From NCBI GenBank assembly GCA_903916675.1, contig CAIWXQ010000018.1, positions 1 to 64,000 on the forward strand: a stretch of DNA of 64,000 nucleotides, given 5' to 3'. The position numbers and the translations under genes were made by a program. The DNA comes from an uncultured bacterium (GTDB taxonomy: Bacteria; Verrucomicrobiota; Kiritimatiellia; RFP12; CAIWXQ01). This document shows positions 8,709 through 17,500 of the stretch, one piece after another; within the stretch, counting starts at the first letter, position 1, and each line of letters begins with the position of its first letter. The notes beneath the pieces were generated by a model. The model made no database searches. It was not told where the DNA came from and worked only from the letters and a program-made list of their open reading frames with translations.

Positions 8709-11264
8709 ATGCCGCCTTCCCCCGTCCCAACTCCTGCGTTTCTGCCGCGCCTGCTGGGGGTTGCACCGTTCCGGCCGTGCCCGAACGCCACGTTTGGCAA
8801 CCCGGACTTTGCCGCCGCCTCTGCGCGCGTGCTGATCCTGCGCCTGTCGCCGTGGCGCGACGTGGCCAGCTCCACGCCGCATCTCTTCCTCGCGCAGTGC
8901 GTGCGGCGCGCGCTGCCAAAGGCCTTTCTCGACTTTGCATTTCTCAAAGGCAGGGCAGGTCCGCCGGACCCGCCGGGTGAGTGTAGCGGCGCGTGTGTCA
9001 CGCGCCGACGGCGGCTGGCACAGCCGCCGCTACAGTTTGTCGAATCCAATGGCCTCGCCTTTCCTGGGATAAAAGCGTTCGACCTGGTGCTGGTCTCCAA
9101 CTCGTTTACGCTGGAGGCGATCAACCTGCCGCGGCTGCTGCTCGACGCCGGACTTTCGCCGTGGGCTGACGAGCGGCCGGCAAACGCGCCTGCCATCCTG
9201 CTCGGCGGATCGAATGCCCTGGCTGCGCACGGTCTGGTGCGGCCCGACGGCGTGGGCATGCCGGATGCCTTCTTCTTCGGCGAGGCCGAAGAGGCGCTTG
9301 TGCCGTTCCTGCAAGCCTGGCAGCGCGGCGTTGGCACGGAAAAGCGCGCCCGCCTCGAACAGGCTGCCCAGGGGCTCGACGGCTTCTGGGTCACCGGCGC
9401 TTGGCCGAAGCACGTGGTCAAACAGGCTGTGGCGCGGAATTGCGATCAGCCCGGCGCAGGCGGCGGCTATCCGCTGCTCGACGGCGCATCCGCGGATACT
9501 GTGCGCCTGCAGGCCGCCTTTGGCTGTCCCGCGTTCTGCGCGTTCTGCTTCGAGGGGTTCGAGCGCAAGCCGTATCGCGAGGTGCCGTCCGGGGCGCTGC
9601 TGGCGCAGGCGCGACAGTTGAAAATCGCCAGCGGCGCCCGCTGCGTGGAGCTCGACGCGTATACGCTCAACAGCCACGCCGAGCCCGCGCGCCTGATCGC
9701 CGGGGTCGCGCGGCTCTTCGAGCGCGTCAGCCTGAAAAGCCAGCGCGTGGACATCCTGGCCGCGCAGCCGGCGCTGGCAGCCCTGGAGCTGGCGGCGGGG
9801 AAGCGTTCCTTTACGCTTGGCATCGAGGGGATTTCCCGGCGGCTGCGGGCCTTTCTCAACAAGACCATCACGGACGACGAGATGGCGCGCGTGCTGCAGG
9901 ATCTGCTGGCGCGCAATGTGCGGGAGATCAAGCTCTTCTACCTGATCACCGGGCAGGAGGCCGCGGCAGACCTAGCCGAGTTCGGCGCGTTTGCGCGCGA
10001 GCTGGGGCAGGCGGTTTCCGGCGCGCGGCGCACGACGCGTCTGGTCTTCAGCTTTGGCTTCCTGGTGCGCATGCCCAACACGCCGCTGCGGTACGACCGC
10101 CTCTTTCTCGAACGCGAGCCGCTGGAGCGCACGGCGCGCGAGCTGGAGCGCATGTGCCGGCGCTCGAACTTCGAGTTCCGGCTGGCGGCGTCGTGGAGCG
10201 AGTACTGGATCACGCAGACGCTGGCCGGCGGCGACTGCCGGCTGGCACCGGTGATTGCGGCACTGGCGCAGGAGGGGTTCCTGTATGACGGCGGCCCCTC
10301 GGCTGCCTACGCGCAGCGGCTGCAGGAAGCGCTGGCCGCGGCTGGCGCGTGGGATGACACGCTGACTGGCGAAAAGACCGCGAAGTACCGCTTCCCGTTC
10401 GATTTCGTCGCCACCGCCGTGTCGCCGAAATTTCTCTGGAAGCAGTTCGAGGCGGCGCGGAAAAATCGCGACGCCGGCTACTGCCTGGGCAGCTCCTGCC
10501 TCGTGTGCGGCGCGTGCCGGACTGCCGCCGAACGCAAGACGCTCACCCGGCGTACGCGCGTGCCCGTAATTTCGGATGAGGCCGTGGCCGAGGTGGATGC
10601 GCTGACGCGCGATAAGCAGCGGCTGCCGCTGCTCTTCTGCCGCGTGCGGCTGGGCACGGCCTTTGCGCAGACTTCCGCCGAATGGACCTCCGCGCGCCTG
10701 CTGCAACTGCTGCTCGCGCGCCTGCCGGAGGAGGCCGACAACCTGCTTGCGGCCGAGGAGGCGCTGTTTGCCGCGCCGGGGAATCGCGAGCGGTTTCCCA
10801 TTCCGGCAGGCGAGAGCGTGGTGGCGCTGAAGGCCTGGGACGCCGCGCGGCTGGCGGCCAAGCTGCGGACGCTGCTGGCGGCTGACAACGGTTGCGCCAC
10901 AAGCGAGAATGAGCTGGCGCTGCTGGAAATCCTGCCGGAATTTGCCGCCGGGCAGTTTGCATCCGCCACGTGGCAGGTGGTGTCAGCCGCGGCAGATGCG
11001 GATGCGGTTGAGGCCACGGTGGTGGCCTGGTTGAAGGAAGCGCACCTGCCGTTCTCGCTGCGGCGGACAGAGACCGGTGCGGCATTCGAGCTGGCGCCGG
11101 CTGCCGCGCGCAAGGGGTTTGTGCTGGCCGCAAGCTGCCGGCGCGAGGGACATGTCTGCCGCACAGACCTGATCCTCACACCCAAGGCAGACCTGCTCGC
11201 GCTGCTGCGTAGGCTGCCGCCGGCGGAGAAGATTTGCTGCACAACGGTTGCGGTGAAGAAATAG
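8709..11264 (+). CDS. Large B12-type radical SAM protein with Cys-rich C-terminal region
   Basis: An 851-residue radical-SAM protein. The start at 8709 (MPPSPVPTPAFLPRLLG) is preferred: the frame upstream encodes only a low-complexity stretch derived from the hexad repeat. Ribosome-site support is weak. The N-terminal 200 residues look like a Rossmann B12-binding module (FDLVLVSNSFTLEAINLP, ILLGGSNALAAHGL, FFFGEAEEALVPFL). The cluster motif is CPAFCAFC near residue 276. After the barrel comes a second Cys group (CLGSSCLVCGACRTA), then a C-terminal region of about 230 residues that I do not recognise. It could be a diverged version of the domain fused to other large radical-SAM proteins of this type. 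Residues around 92-115 are encoded by an inserted 76-base palindromic element (8974-9049). The reaction is unknown. Confidence 0.83.
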   Translation: MPPSPVPTPAFLPRLLGVAPFRPCPNATFGNPDFAAASARVLILRLSPWRDVASSTPHLFLAQCVRRALPKAFLDFAFLKGRAGPPDPPGECSGACVTRRRRLAQPPLQFVESNGLAFPGIKAFDLVLVSNSFTLEAINLPRLLLDAGLSPWADERPANAPAILLGGSNALAAHGLVRPDGVGMPDAFFFGEAEEALVPFLQAWQRGVGTEKRARLEQAAQGLDGFWVTGAWPKHVVKQAVARNCDQPGAGGGYPLLDGASADTVRLQAAFGCPAFCAFCFEGFERKPYREVPSGALLAQARQLKIASGARCVELDAYTLNSHAEPARLIAGVARLFERVSLKSQRVDILAAQPALAALELAAGKRSFTLGIEGISRRLRAFLNKTITDDEMARVLQDLLARNVREIKLFYLITGQEAAADLAEFGAFARELGQAVSGARRTTRLVFSFGFLVRMPNTPLRYDRLFLEREPLERTARELERMCRRSNFEFRLAASWSEYWITQTLAGGDCRLAPVIAALAQEGFLYDGGPSAAYAQRLQEALAAAGAWDDTLTGEKTAKYRFPFDFVATAVSPKFLWKQFEAARKNRDAGYCLGSSCLVCGACRTAAERKTLTRRTRVPVISDEAVAEVDALTRDKQRLPLLFCRVRLGTAFAQTSAEWTSARLLQLLLARLPEEADNLLAAEEALFAAPGNRERFPIPAGESVVALKAWDAARLAAKLRTLLAADNGCATSENELALLEILPEFAAGQFASATWQVVSAAADADAVEATVVAWLKEAHLPFSLRRTETGAAFELAPAAARKGFVLAASCRREGHVCRTDLILTPKADLLALLRRLPPAEKICCTTVAVKK
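8974..9049 (+). repeat. 76-base double-hairpin element, in frame within a coding sequence
   Basis: Outer ends TGTAGCGGC and GCCGCTACA pair with each other. Inside are two hairpins, GGCGCGTGTGTCACGCGCC and GGCGGCTGGCACAGCCGCC, giving a three-way or cruciform fold. The copy is 75/76 identical to 12798-12873. Here it is translated in frame (CSGACVTRRRRLAQPPLQF) within the radical-SAM gene. Confidence 0.93.
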
Positions 11265-11310
11265 AGCGGTTTCTGAAAATGTGTTGGCGCCGCGTGATGA
11301 TTACGGGCAA

Positions 11311-11396
11311 ACCGCAGAACAGCAGAGTGCCGATTTTTGAAGGATTGCCTTCAACACGCTGCGGTTGGGTGTTCGTCAATTTGCGGTTCTGTATTT
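11311..11396. repeat. AACCGCAG... palindromic repeat, copy 1
   Basis: Begins with aaccgcagaacagcag and ends with gttcgtcaatttgcggttct. The right half aligns with that of the copy at 20502-20610 (shared gccttcaa, tgcgg, tcgtcaat, tgcggttc). It lies between two convergent genes. Confidence 0.65.
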
Positions 11397-11402
11397 GCCG
11401 GA

Positions 11403-12650
11403 CTATGGCGGCAGCGCGACATCCAGCCGGTAGAAGCGCGTGAAGGCGGCGGGGAAGTTGGTGTCAATCCAGGTGGTGGGGCCGTCGGCGCCGGGGAAGG
11501 CGTTGGTCGTCAGCGGGTTCCAGACGGCGCTGGTCAGCGGCGTGTCGCAGGCGTGGATGGTGTAGCGGCGATCGGACCAGCCGGCGAACGTGAGGGTGGC
11601 AACCACGCCGCTGCAGGTGATCGTGTCGATCTGGAAGAACGAGGCGGGGTTGGTCGGATCGGTGCGCGCGATCCATTCCTGCAGGTTGTTCATGCCGTCG
11701 TGGTCCGGGTCGTCGGTCGGCGACAGGCCGTGGATGTTGCCGGAGTATTTGAATTCCCACCAGTCCGGCAGGCTGTTGGTGTTGCTGTCGAAGTCCGAAA
11801 TGACATTTGTAAGCCAGGCATAGTGCGCTGAGACGCGGGAGGAGTAGAACCCGCTGGTCAGGTGGTCGGTAACCAGGGTCCAGTTGGTGCCGCCGCCGAA
11901 ATAGAGGCCGCAGGCATCGTAGATGGCGGCATTGAAGCCGGATCCGGTGTTCGTGGTGTTGAAATAGGCATCCACGGCCCAATGAATGCCGGCCAGCTGC
12001 CAGGCGCCATCTGCCAGCACGAACATGCCGCCGCCGGAATCGCCGCTCGAGAGATCGCATTCATCCGGGCCGGCCCCGTGGTCGAATGTGGCGTAGAGGT
12101 AGGGCGCGCCGCTGAAGGTCTGCACGCTGTCCACGCTGTTCGATCCCCAGCGAAGCCGATTGTCGGACGCGCCCCAGTACCAGCCGTTGGTCAGACCGCC
12201 GGTGACGACGGCGCTGCCGCGCTGGGTGCCACGGCCGAAGATGGCAACCGTGGCGCCGACCTCGTTGCTGCCGGTGTACGTGGGGGCATAGCGTGGCAGG
12301 CGATCGGCCACGCGCCACAGGCGCAGGTCTGAGCCGGGCGACGGGTCATCGAAGAAGGTTGTGGGGTGATAGTTGGTGCCGCCAAGATAAAAGCCCCAGT
12401 TGGTATCGCCGCCAAAGTGGCGGGCGGTCAGGAAATAATGCGGCGCAATGGCGGTGCCGAGAAAGGCGCCAAACTGCCCCTCGAACTGCCAGCCGCTGTT
12501 GATCAGCGCGCCGGTGGGGGCGATCGTGTTGTAGGAGGGGTCGCCGGTGGCATCAAACAGCACGGCCGCCGCCTGCCACGGCAGGGACAGCAGCGCGAGC
12601 GCCAGAATTCGGGCTGGCCGAAAGACACACGGCTGTGCGCGGAAGCACAT
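11403..12650 (-). CDS. Exported trypsin-like serine protease with C-terminal Ca-binding-type segment
   Basis: A 415-residue secreted protein. The signal peptide covers roughly residues 1-30 (core ILALALLSLPWQAAA). The chymotrypsin-fold triad is visible: His in FLTARHFGG, Asp in GSDLRLWRV, Ser in SSGDSGGGMF. The body is Asn/Thr/Gly-rich, as in other exported proteins of this genome. After the protease domain, SDFDSNTNSLPDWWEFKYSG and DDPDHDGMNNLQEWIARTDP look like a thrombospondin-3/dockerin-like calcium-binding motif. A beta-rich tail (about 80 residues) follows. A role in degrading extracellular protein is likely. The first Met at 12650 is the longest start; a slightly later start is possible. 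Confidence 0.85.
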   Translation of the reverse strand: MCFRAQPCVFRPARILALALLSLPWQAAAVLFDATGDPSYNTIAPTGALINSGWQFEGQFGAFLGTAIAPHYFLTARHFGGDTNWGFYLGGTNYHPTTFFDDPSPGSDLRLWRVADRLPRYAPTYTGSNEVGATVAIFGRGTQRGSAVVTGGLTNGWYWGASDNRLRWGSNSVDSVQTFSGAPYLYATFDHGAGPDECDLSSGDSGGGMFVLADGAWQLAGIHWAVDAYFNTTNTGSGFNAAIYDACGLYFGGGTNWTLVTDHLTSGFYSSRVSAHYAWLTNVISDFDSNTNSLPDWWEFKYSGNIHGLSPTDDPDHDGMNNLQEWIARTDPTNPASFFQIDTITCSGVVATLTFAGWSDRRYTIHACDTPLTSAVWNPLTTNAFPGADGPTTWIDTNFPAAFTRFYRLDVALPP

Positions 12651-12678
12651 GGCAATATGATCCCACGACTGGCGGGCG

Positions 12679-12713
12679 GACGCAAAGCGACAAAACGCAA
12701 ACAGACACGAAGG
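12679..12713. repeat. gacacgaagg intergenic repeat family, copy 1
   Basis: Contains gacgcaaagcgacaaaacgc and gacacgaagg (12704-12713). The same 10-mer appears at 19314-19323 and 30867-30876, and as its complement at 16371-16380, always between genes. Confidence 0.55.
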
Positions 12714-12797
12714 GGAGGAAGTGCGGGGGAAGATCAGGAAGGCAATTTATTGCGCGAAGCGCGTGACCAGCGCTTTTTCATATCAGGAGGGATACGT

Positions 12798-12873
12798 CGG
12801 GTGAGTGTAGCGGCGCGTGTGTCACGCGCCGACGGCGGCTGGCACAGCCGCCGCTATAGTTTGTCGAATCCAA
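12798..12873 (+). repeat. 76-base double-hairpin element, intergenic copy
   Basis: 75/76 identical to the copy at 8974-9049 (the single difference is tacagtt/tatagtt). It lies 15 bases beyond the stop of the minus-strand TonB receptor gene, where its stable hairpins could end transcription. Confidence 0.93.
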
Positions 12874-12888
12874 CGGGGCTGCGTAGGG

Positions 12889-15042
12889 TTAGAACGCGCG
12901 GGTCAGCGTCATGCCGAGGGTGCGGGGCGCGCCATTTTCGCCGATATAATTGACGCCGTAGGGGAGCGCCATGGCGATGTAGCGGCGGTCGAACAGGTTC
13001 TTGGCCCAGAGCTCGGCGCGCCAGTTGCCGGCTTCCACGCCGAACCGGAGGTTCACGAGCGCCAGCGCGCCCTGCGAGGCGCCGTTGGAAGGATCGAAGA
13101 ACGAGCGGGTCATGCCCGTGACATCTGTCCGCACAAACCCGCGCAGATTGCAGGGCAGATCTCGCGAGAGCTGTGCGCCGGCGTTCCATGTGACGTGCGG
13201 CGCGAACGGCAGGTCGTTGCCGCCGATGTTCAGGGTGGTGTAGGGCGGCGTTCCGGTCAGCGTCTGGCTGCCGGGGCGGAAGTCGGCGTCGAGCAGCGCG
13301 CCGCCGGCGAACAGTTCCAGGTCGCGGCAGGGGGTGGCGCGCAGCTCAAGCTCCGCGCCCTGGCTGCGGGCGCGGCCGGCGTTCTCGACGCAGTAGTTGT
13401 AAGGGTTGCTGCCGACCGGCACATTGAGCTGCATGTCGTGCCAGACAGTGCGGAAGAGCGCGGCGTTGGCAATGAGCTGCCGGTCGAACCACAGGGTCTT
13501 CAGGCCGGCCTCGTAATTCCAGCTGGTTTCCGGATTGTAGGAGGCCGGGCCTTCGGCGTTAAAGCCGCCGGCGCGGTAGCCTTCGGAGACCTTGACGTAG
13601 GCCAGAAAGTCCGGCGTGAAATGGTAGGCCAGGGAGACGTCCGGGCAGACCTGGTTGAAATCGCGCTCCGGCGTGGAGGCGGTCGGAGGAATAAAGAAAG
13701 CCGTGGCCTGGCTGGCCAGTTTCGCGGCGCGGTGTTCGAAGTCATCGCGGAGGCCGAGCGTCAGCTCCCAGGCCTTGTCCAGCGTGAGGGTGGTTTGGCC
13801 GAACAGGCTGGCGCCGAGGTCGTGCTGACAGGAGTCTTTCTCCTCTTGATACGGGAAAAGCCAGCCAAAGGGGGGAGGCGCGACACCACCTGGCCGGTAG
13901 TCGGTGAGCGTTTCACGCTGGGTGCGCGAAGCGAAGAAGAAGGCGCCGGCCAGCCAGTGGAGGTTGAGTCGATCGGTGAGCGCGACGGGCGCGTCAACGG
14001 GCGAGGCCAGGCGCAGTTCCTCGGTCCCGGCCACGCTGATCGCGTCCACGCGCTGGCGCATCAGGTCGAGAGCCGTGTAGTCCAGGTCGGTGCGGCTGTG
14101 CGTGCGCCACCACTGCAAGGCGGTGATGGAGGTGAACTCCACAGCGTCGCCGTGACGCCGGGCGGTGAAGACCGGCTGGAGCAGGTCGCGGTCGTTGCAC
14201 CCCTCATAGTCGTGGGAGGCGTGGTATGGGTTGGCCCGGAGGTTGGCTAGGTCGTAGAGCGCGTAGTCGCCGTCGCGGTCGCTTTCGCCCGTGACGCTGA
14301 GGCGGAAGTCCCAGTCGCCCTGGTTGGGCAGGTAGAGCTGGGCGTGGCCGAACCAGGCTTGCTGGCTGTCGAGATTGTGTCCGGTGACGTCATTCTTCGT
14401 ATAGCCGTCGCGCGTGGCAAAGCCGCCGCTGAAGCTGCCGAGCAGGCCGCCACCGAGCGGGCCGGTGGCGCTGACACGGCTGTCGAACAGGCCGTGGCTG
14501 CCGGCTGTGAGCGAGACGGATCCGCCGGGGGTGGCGGACGGCAGGCGCGGCACAATATTGATGACGCCGCCCAGGGCGCCGTTGCCGTAGAGCGCACCCT
14601 GCGGTCCGCGCAGGAATTCGACGCGGTCAGCGTCGAGCAGTTCCTGATTGGCCGTGATGTACGAAAGCTGGGGGACGCCGTCGATGTAGGTGGCCACACC
14701 CGGATCGTTCTGTCCCGAGCCGATGCCGCGCACATAGGGGAAGGTGAGCTGGCGCGAGGAGAAATCGGCCAGCGTGAGGTTGGGCGTGCCGCTGGCGGCG
14801 TCGCGCAGGTCACGCGCGCCGGCGGAGGCGAGGTCAACGGCGGAACGCACAGTGACTGCGCCGGGGACTTCCTGGAGCGGCTCAGGGCTCTTGCGGGCCG
14901 TGACGGTTATGGCGAACGAGTTGCTGGCGCTGCCGGAGGCCGTGTGGTTGGTGGCGGGCGCGGCGCGGAGGGTATTCACGAACGTGCCTGCTGCCAGAGC
15001 CGATACCAGCAGAAACCGGCTGCGGCGGGTGAAGAACAACAT
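12889..15042 (-). CDS. TonB-dependent outer-membrane receptor
   Basis: A 717-residue outer-membrane transporter. The start at 15042 is chosen for AAGGAG about 7 bases upstream and the signal peptide MLFFTRRSRFLLVSALAAGT that follows; the longer frame has neither. A TonB-box-like ITVTARK lies near residue 47. The plug domain follows (VPGAVTVRSAVDL, RGIGSGQNDPG, DRVEFLRGPQGALYGNGALGGVINI), then a 22-strand-type barrel rich in aromatic residues, ending in the canonical C-terminal Phe (LTRAF). Substrates of this class are iron-siderophores, cobalamin or oligosaccharides; nothing here decides. No TonB/ExbBD or dedicated inner-membrane transporter is adjacent. Confidence 0.93.
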   Translation of the reverse strand: MLFFTRRSRFLLVSALAAGTFVNTLRAAPATNHTASGSASNSFAITVTARKSPEPLQEVPGAVTVRSAVDLASAGARDLRDAASGTPNLTLADFSSRQLTFPYVRGIGSGQNDPGVATYIDGVPQLSYITANQELLDADRVEFLRGPQGALYGNGALGGVINIVPRLPSATPGGSVSLTAGSHGLFDSRVSATGPLGGGLLGSFSGGFATRDGYTKNDVTGHNLDSQQAWFGHAQLYLPNQGDWDFRLSVTGESDRDGDYALYDLANLRANPYHASHDYEGCNDRDLLQPVFTARRHGDAVEFTSITALQWWRTHSRTDLDYTALDLMRQRVDAISVAGTEELRLASPVDAPVALTDRLNLHWLAGAFFFASRTQRETLTDYRPGGVAPPPFGWLFPYQEEKDSCQHDLGASLFGQTTLTLDKAWELTLGLRDDFEHRAAKLASQATAFFIPPTASTPERDFNQVCPDVSLAYHFTPDFLAYVKVSEGYRAGGFNAEGPASYNPETSWNYEAGLKTLWFDRQLIANAALFRTVWHDMQLNVPVGSNPYNYCVENAGRARSQGAELELRATPCRDLELFAGGALLDADFRPGSQTLTGTPPYTTLNIGGNDLPFAPHVTWNAGAQLSRDLPCNLRGFVRTDVTGMTRSFFDPSNGASQGALALVNLRFGVEAGNWRAELWAKNLFDRRYIAMALPYGVNYIGENGAPRTLGMTLTRAF

Positions 15043-15216
15043 AAGCACTCCTTTTCGGGAAAACGAATAGAAAGCCAGAAAGAAGAGGTGTGGGCAAGCG
15101 GAAAGAGCGGAGGCACGCGAAGTGTAGGATTCGGAGATGGAGGACGGCAACGATTCGGGTTTCTGCCGCCGGACGCCACTGCGCCGTGCCCCCGGGGAGT
15201 CGCGGCGGCCGCGGCC

Positions 15217-16200
15217 TTACCGCGCGGTGCGGTCGGCGGAACGGAAATACTCGATGGTGCGGCGCAGGCCGGTGTCGAGATCGACCGTCGGTTGCCAGTC
15301 GAGCAGTTCCTTGGCCCAGGTAATGTCGGGCTTGCGCCGCTGCGGGTCGTCCTTGGGAAGCGGCTTGCGCACGATCTGGCTGCGGCTCTCCGGGATCAAG
15401 GCCAGCGTCTTTTCGGCCAGCTCGCGGATGGTGAACTCGCCGGGGTTGCCGACGTTCACCACGGGCAGGTCGAATCCGCGCGGCGCAAAGAACGCGTGCA
15501 GGCGCTCCTTGGGCAGGGCCACCAGCGCCAGAATTGCATTCAGCAGGTCGTCCACGTACTGAAAACTGCGCGTCTGGTGCCCGTCGCCGTAGAGCGTCAG
15601 ATCCCGGTTGGCGAGCGCCTGCACGATGAAATTGCTGACCACCCGGCCGTCGTGCGGGTGCATGTTCGGGCCGTAGGTGTTGAAGATCCGCACCAGGCGC
15701 ACATCCACGCCGTACTCGCGCGCGAAGTCGGCGCTGATGGTTTCGGCGGCGCGCTTGCCCTCGTCGTAGCAGCTCCGGATGCCGATGGTGTTGACATTGC
15801 CCCAGTAGGTCTCGGGCTGCGGGTGGCAGAGCGGATCGCCGTAGATCTCGGAGGTGGAGGTGTGCAGCACGCGCGCCTTGGTCTTGAGCGCGAGTTCGAG
15901 CACGTTGAGCATCCCGACAAACGAGGTTTTGGTGGTCTCCACCGGGTTGCGCTGGTAGTGGATGGGCGAGGCGGGACAGGCGAGATTATAGATCACGTCG
16001 AACTGCCCCCAGAACGGCTGGGTGACGTCGTGCAGCATGAACGTGAAGCGCGGGTTGTCGAGGAGGTCGTAAATGTTGGCCTTGGTGCCGGTGAAGAGGT
16101 TGTCCATCGCCGTCACCTCATGGCCTTCGGCCAGCAGGCGCCGCGCCAGATGTGAACCGATGAACCCCGCGCCACCCGTGATCAGGCATTTTTCACGCAT
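15217..16200 (-). CDS. uxs: UDP-glucuronate decarboxylase (UDP-xylose synthase)
   Basis: A 327-residue extended short-chain dehydrogenase that converts UDP-glucuronate to UDP-xylose with an internal NAD cycle, feeding cell-surface glycans. The NAD-binding [10 protein letters not shown] is at 9-18. Family hallmarks are [36 protein letters not shown], the catalytic YDEGK (YxxxK) and [20 protein letters not shown], a near-diagnostic string for Uxs. The length matches the soluble bacterial and plant enzymes. AAGGAG lies 8 bases before the ATG. It may be co-transcribed with the DUF89 gene about 195 bases upstream on the same strand. Confidence 0.94.
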   Translation of the reverse strand: MREKCLITGGAGFIGSHLARRLLAEGHEVTAMDNLFTGTKANIYDLLDNPRFTFMLHDVTQPFWGQFDVIYNLACPASPIHYQRNPVETTKTSFVGMLNVLELALKTKARVLHTSTSEIYGDPLCHPQPETYWGNVNTIGIRSCYDEGKRAAETISADFAREYGVDVRLVRIFNTYGPNMHPHDGRVVSNFIVQALANRDLTLYGDGHQTRSFQYVDDLLNAILALVALPKERLHAFFAPRGFDLPVVNVGNPGEFTIRELAEKTLALIPESRSQIVRKPLPKDDPQRRKPDITWAKELLDWQPTVDLDTGLRRTIEYFRSADRTAR

Positions 16201-16287
16201 CTCGTCAGCTCCTTCCGCAAAATCGATTCAGCTTGGCACAAATCGGCGGGTGCGGCAAGCGCGACGCAGGCACGTGCGGCGGCTGGC

Positions 16288-16380
16288 GCGGACGCGAAGG
16301 AGAGGAAGGAAGGCGGACGCGCACGAAGTAACTTTCTGCGTGCAGCGCGTGCAACAAACCGCCTGCGTGCCCTTCGTGTC
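16288..16380. repeat. gacacgaagg family, inverted copy
   Basis: The stretch has gacgcgaaggagagg, gcgcacgaag and, at its far side, the complement ccttcgtgtc (16371-16380). It therefore forms a loose inverted pair between the uxs and DUF89 genes. No gene is visible here. Confidence 0.5.
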
Positions 16381-16395
16381 CCGCCCGGCGCCTGG

Positions 16396-17307
16396 CTACC
16401 GCTGCCGGGAGTCGCGTGCCGCGGTGGTGGCCGGTGGCGCGGCGCGCCACCGCGGGGCGTGCGCGAAGACCATGCTGCCGACGGGACAGCGCAGGCTCCT
16501 GGCCACCGGTGCGCACTTGGCGTACAGCAGGAAGAAGAGGCCGGGGTGGGGGTCGTCGTGCAGGGTCTCGAAATGGGCGTGCCCCTTGGCGATCACCGCG
16601 TCGGCGGTCCGGAAGGCGTCGCGGAATTCGGCTGAGACACGGGACCAGTCGACGCCGAGGCAGGCGGCGCCGGTTTCGATCACGGTGCAGATCTTCGGCA
16701 GCCCGGCGGCGCGCGCATCCTCCAGCGTGGCGTCGTTGACGATCGGGCCGGACTTCACGGCCACCGTGACGCCGCTGAGGCCGAAGCGCTGCAGGCGGTC
16801 CACGACCAGGGCGTCCAGGACGATCTCGCCTGCGTTGTCCAGCACATACAGCACGCGGGCGCCGCGCTTCAGGAAATTGCGCAGCAAGGCGGTATCGTTG
16901 ATGGCCATCGTGGCTTCCAGCAGGCGCTTGAGTTCCCGCCGGATGCGGGTCTGGTGGCTGACGCCAGCGTCGATGACGCACCCGGCCGCTGCGGCCTGCA
17001 GCGCCTTGGCGAGCGGATCGTGGGACTGTGTCACGCGGTCACGCACCGCCCCGAGGAGTTCGTTTGCCAGTGTGTTGGCTTCCTTTTTTGCGGCGGCGTA
17101 CGGATCCGCCTTGCCCGTGATGCGCACGATTGTCTCGTACATCGGCTCGGCAACACGTGAGGGGTCCATGGTTGGCTCGACCTGCGCCAGGTGCGCCAGA
17201 ACCTCACGCAACACGGCCATCTGCTGCTGCTCGTCGGCGCCGGAGCACCGGAGCGTGTGAATGGCCTGCCGCAGCAGGCAGGAGAGGCAGTCGGGCGTTA
17301 CTTGCAT
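16396..17307 (-). CDS. DUF89 / ARMT1-like metal-dependent phosphatase
   Basis: A 303-residue DUF89-family protein. The start at 17307 (MQVTPDCLSCLLRQA) is fixed by GGAGG just upstream and the conserved N-terminal CxxC. Metal-site motifs are present: LDNAGEIVLDALVVD, VKSGPIVNDATLEDA, ETGAACLGVDWSRVS and AKGHAHFETL. DUF89 proteins are damage-control phosphatases that remove reactive or misplaced phosphate esters, and the human member is ARMT1; the substrate of this one cannot be predicted. It is divergent from the peptide-binding protein gene, with about 190 bases between. Confidence 0.88.
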   Translation of the reverse strand: MQVTPDCLSCLLRQAIHTLRCSGADEQQQMAVLREVLAHLAQVEPTMDPSRVAEPMYETIVRITGKADPYAAAKKEANTLANELLGAVRDRVTQSHDPLAKALQAAAAGCVIDAGVSHQTRIRRELKRLLEATMAINDTALLRNFLKRGARVLYVLDNAGEIVLDALVVDRLQRFGLSGVTVAVKSGPIVNDATLEDARAAGLPKICTVIETGAACLGVDWSRVSAEFRDAFRTADAVIAKGHAHFETLHDDPHPGLFFLLYAKCAPVARSLRCPVGSMVFAHAPRWRAAPPATTAARDSRQR

Positions 17308-17500
17308 CGCACCTCCACTATACCGGCTGCCGCGTCGGCGGGGAATGCAGAAACGTCCGGAAATGCAGACACAGAAAAGCGATCGATTGCCGGAGGCGCA
17401 CTGCCACGCTCTGCGGTTCGTTTCTTCGACTTTCTTGCTCCCGCATCGACGCCCGCAGCCGGCTTTGCTACGCTCGGACGCAATCGTGGAGGGATTTTCC

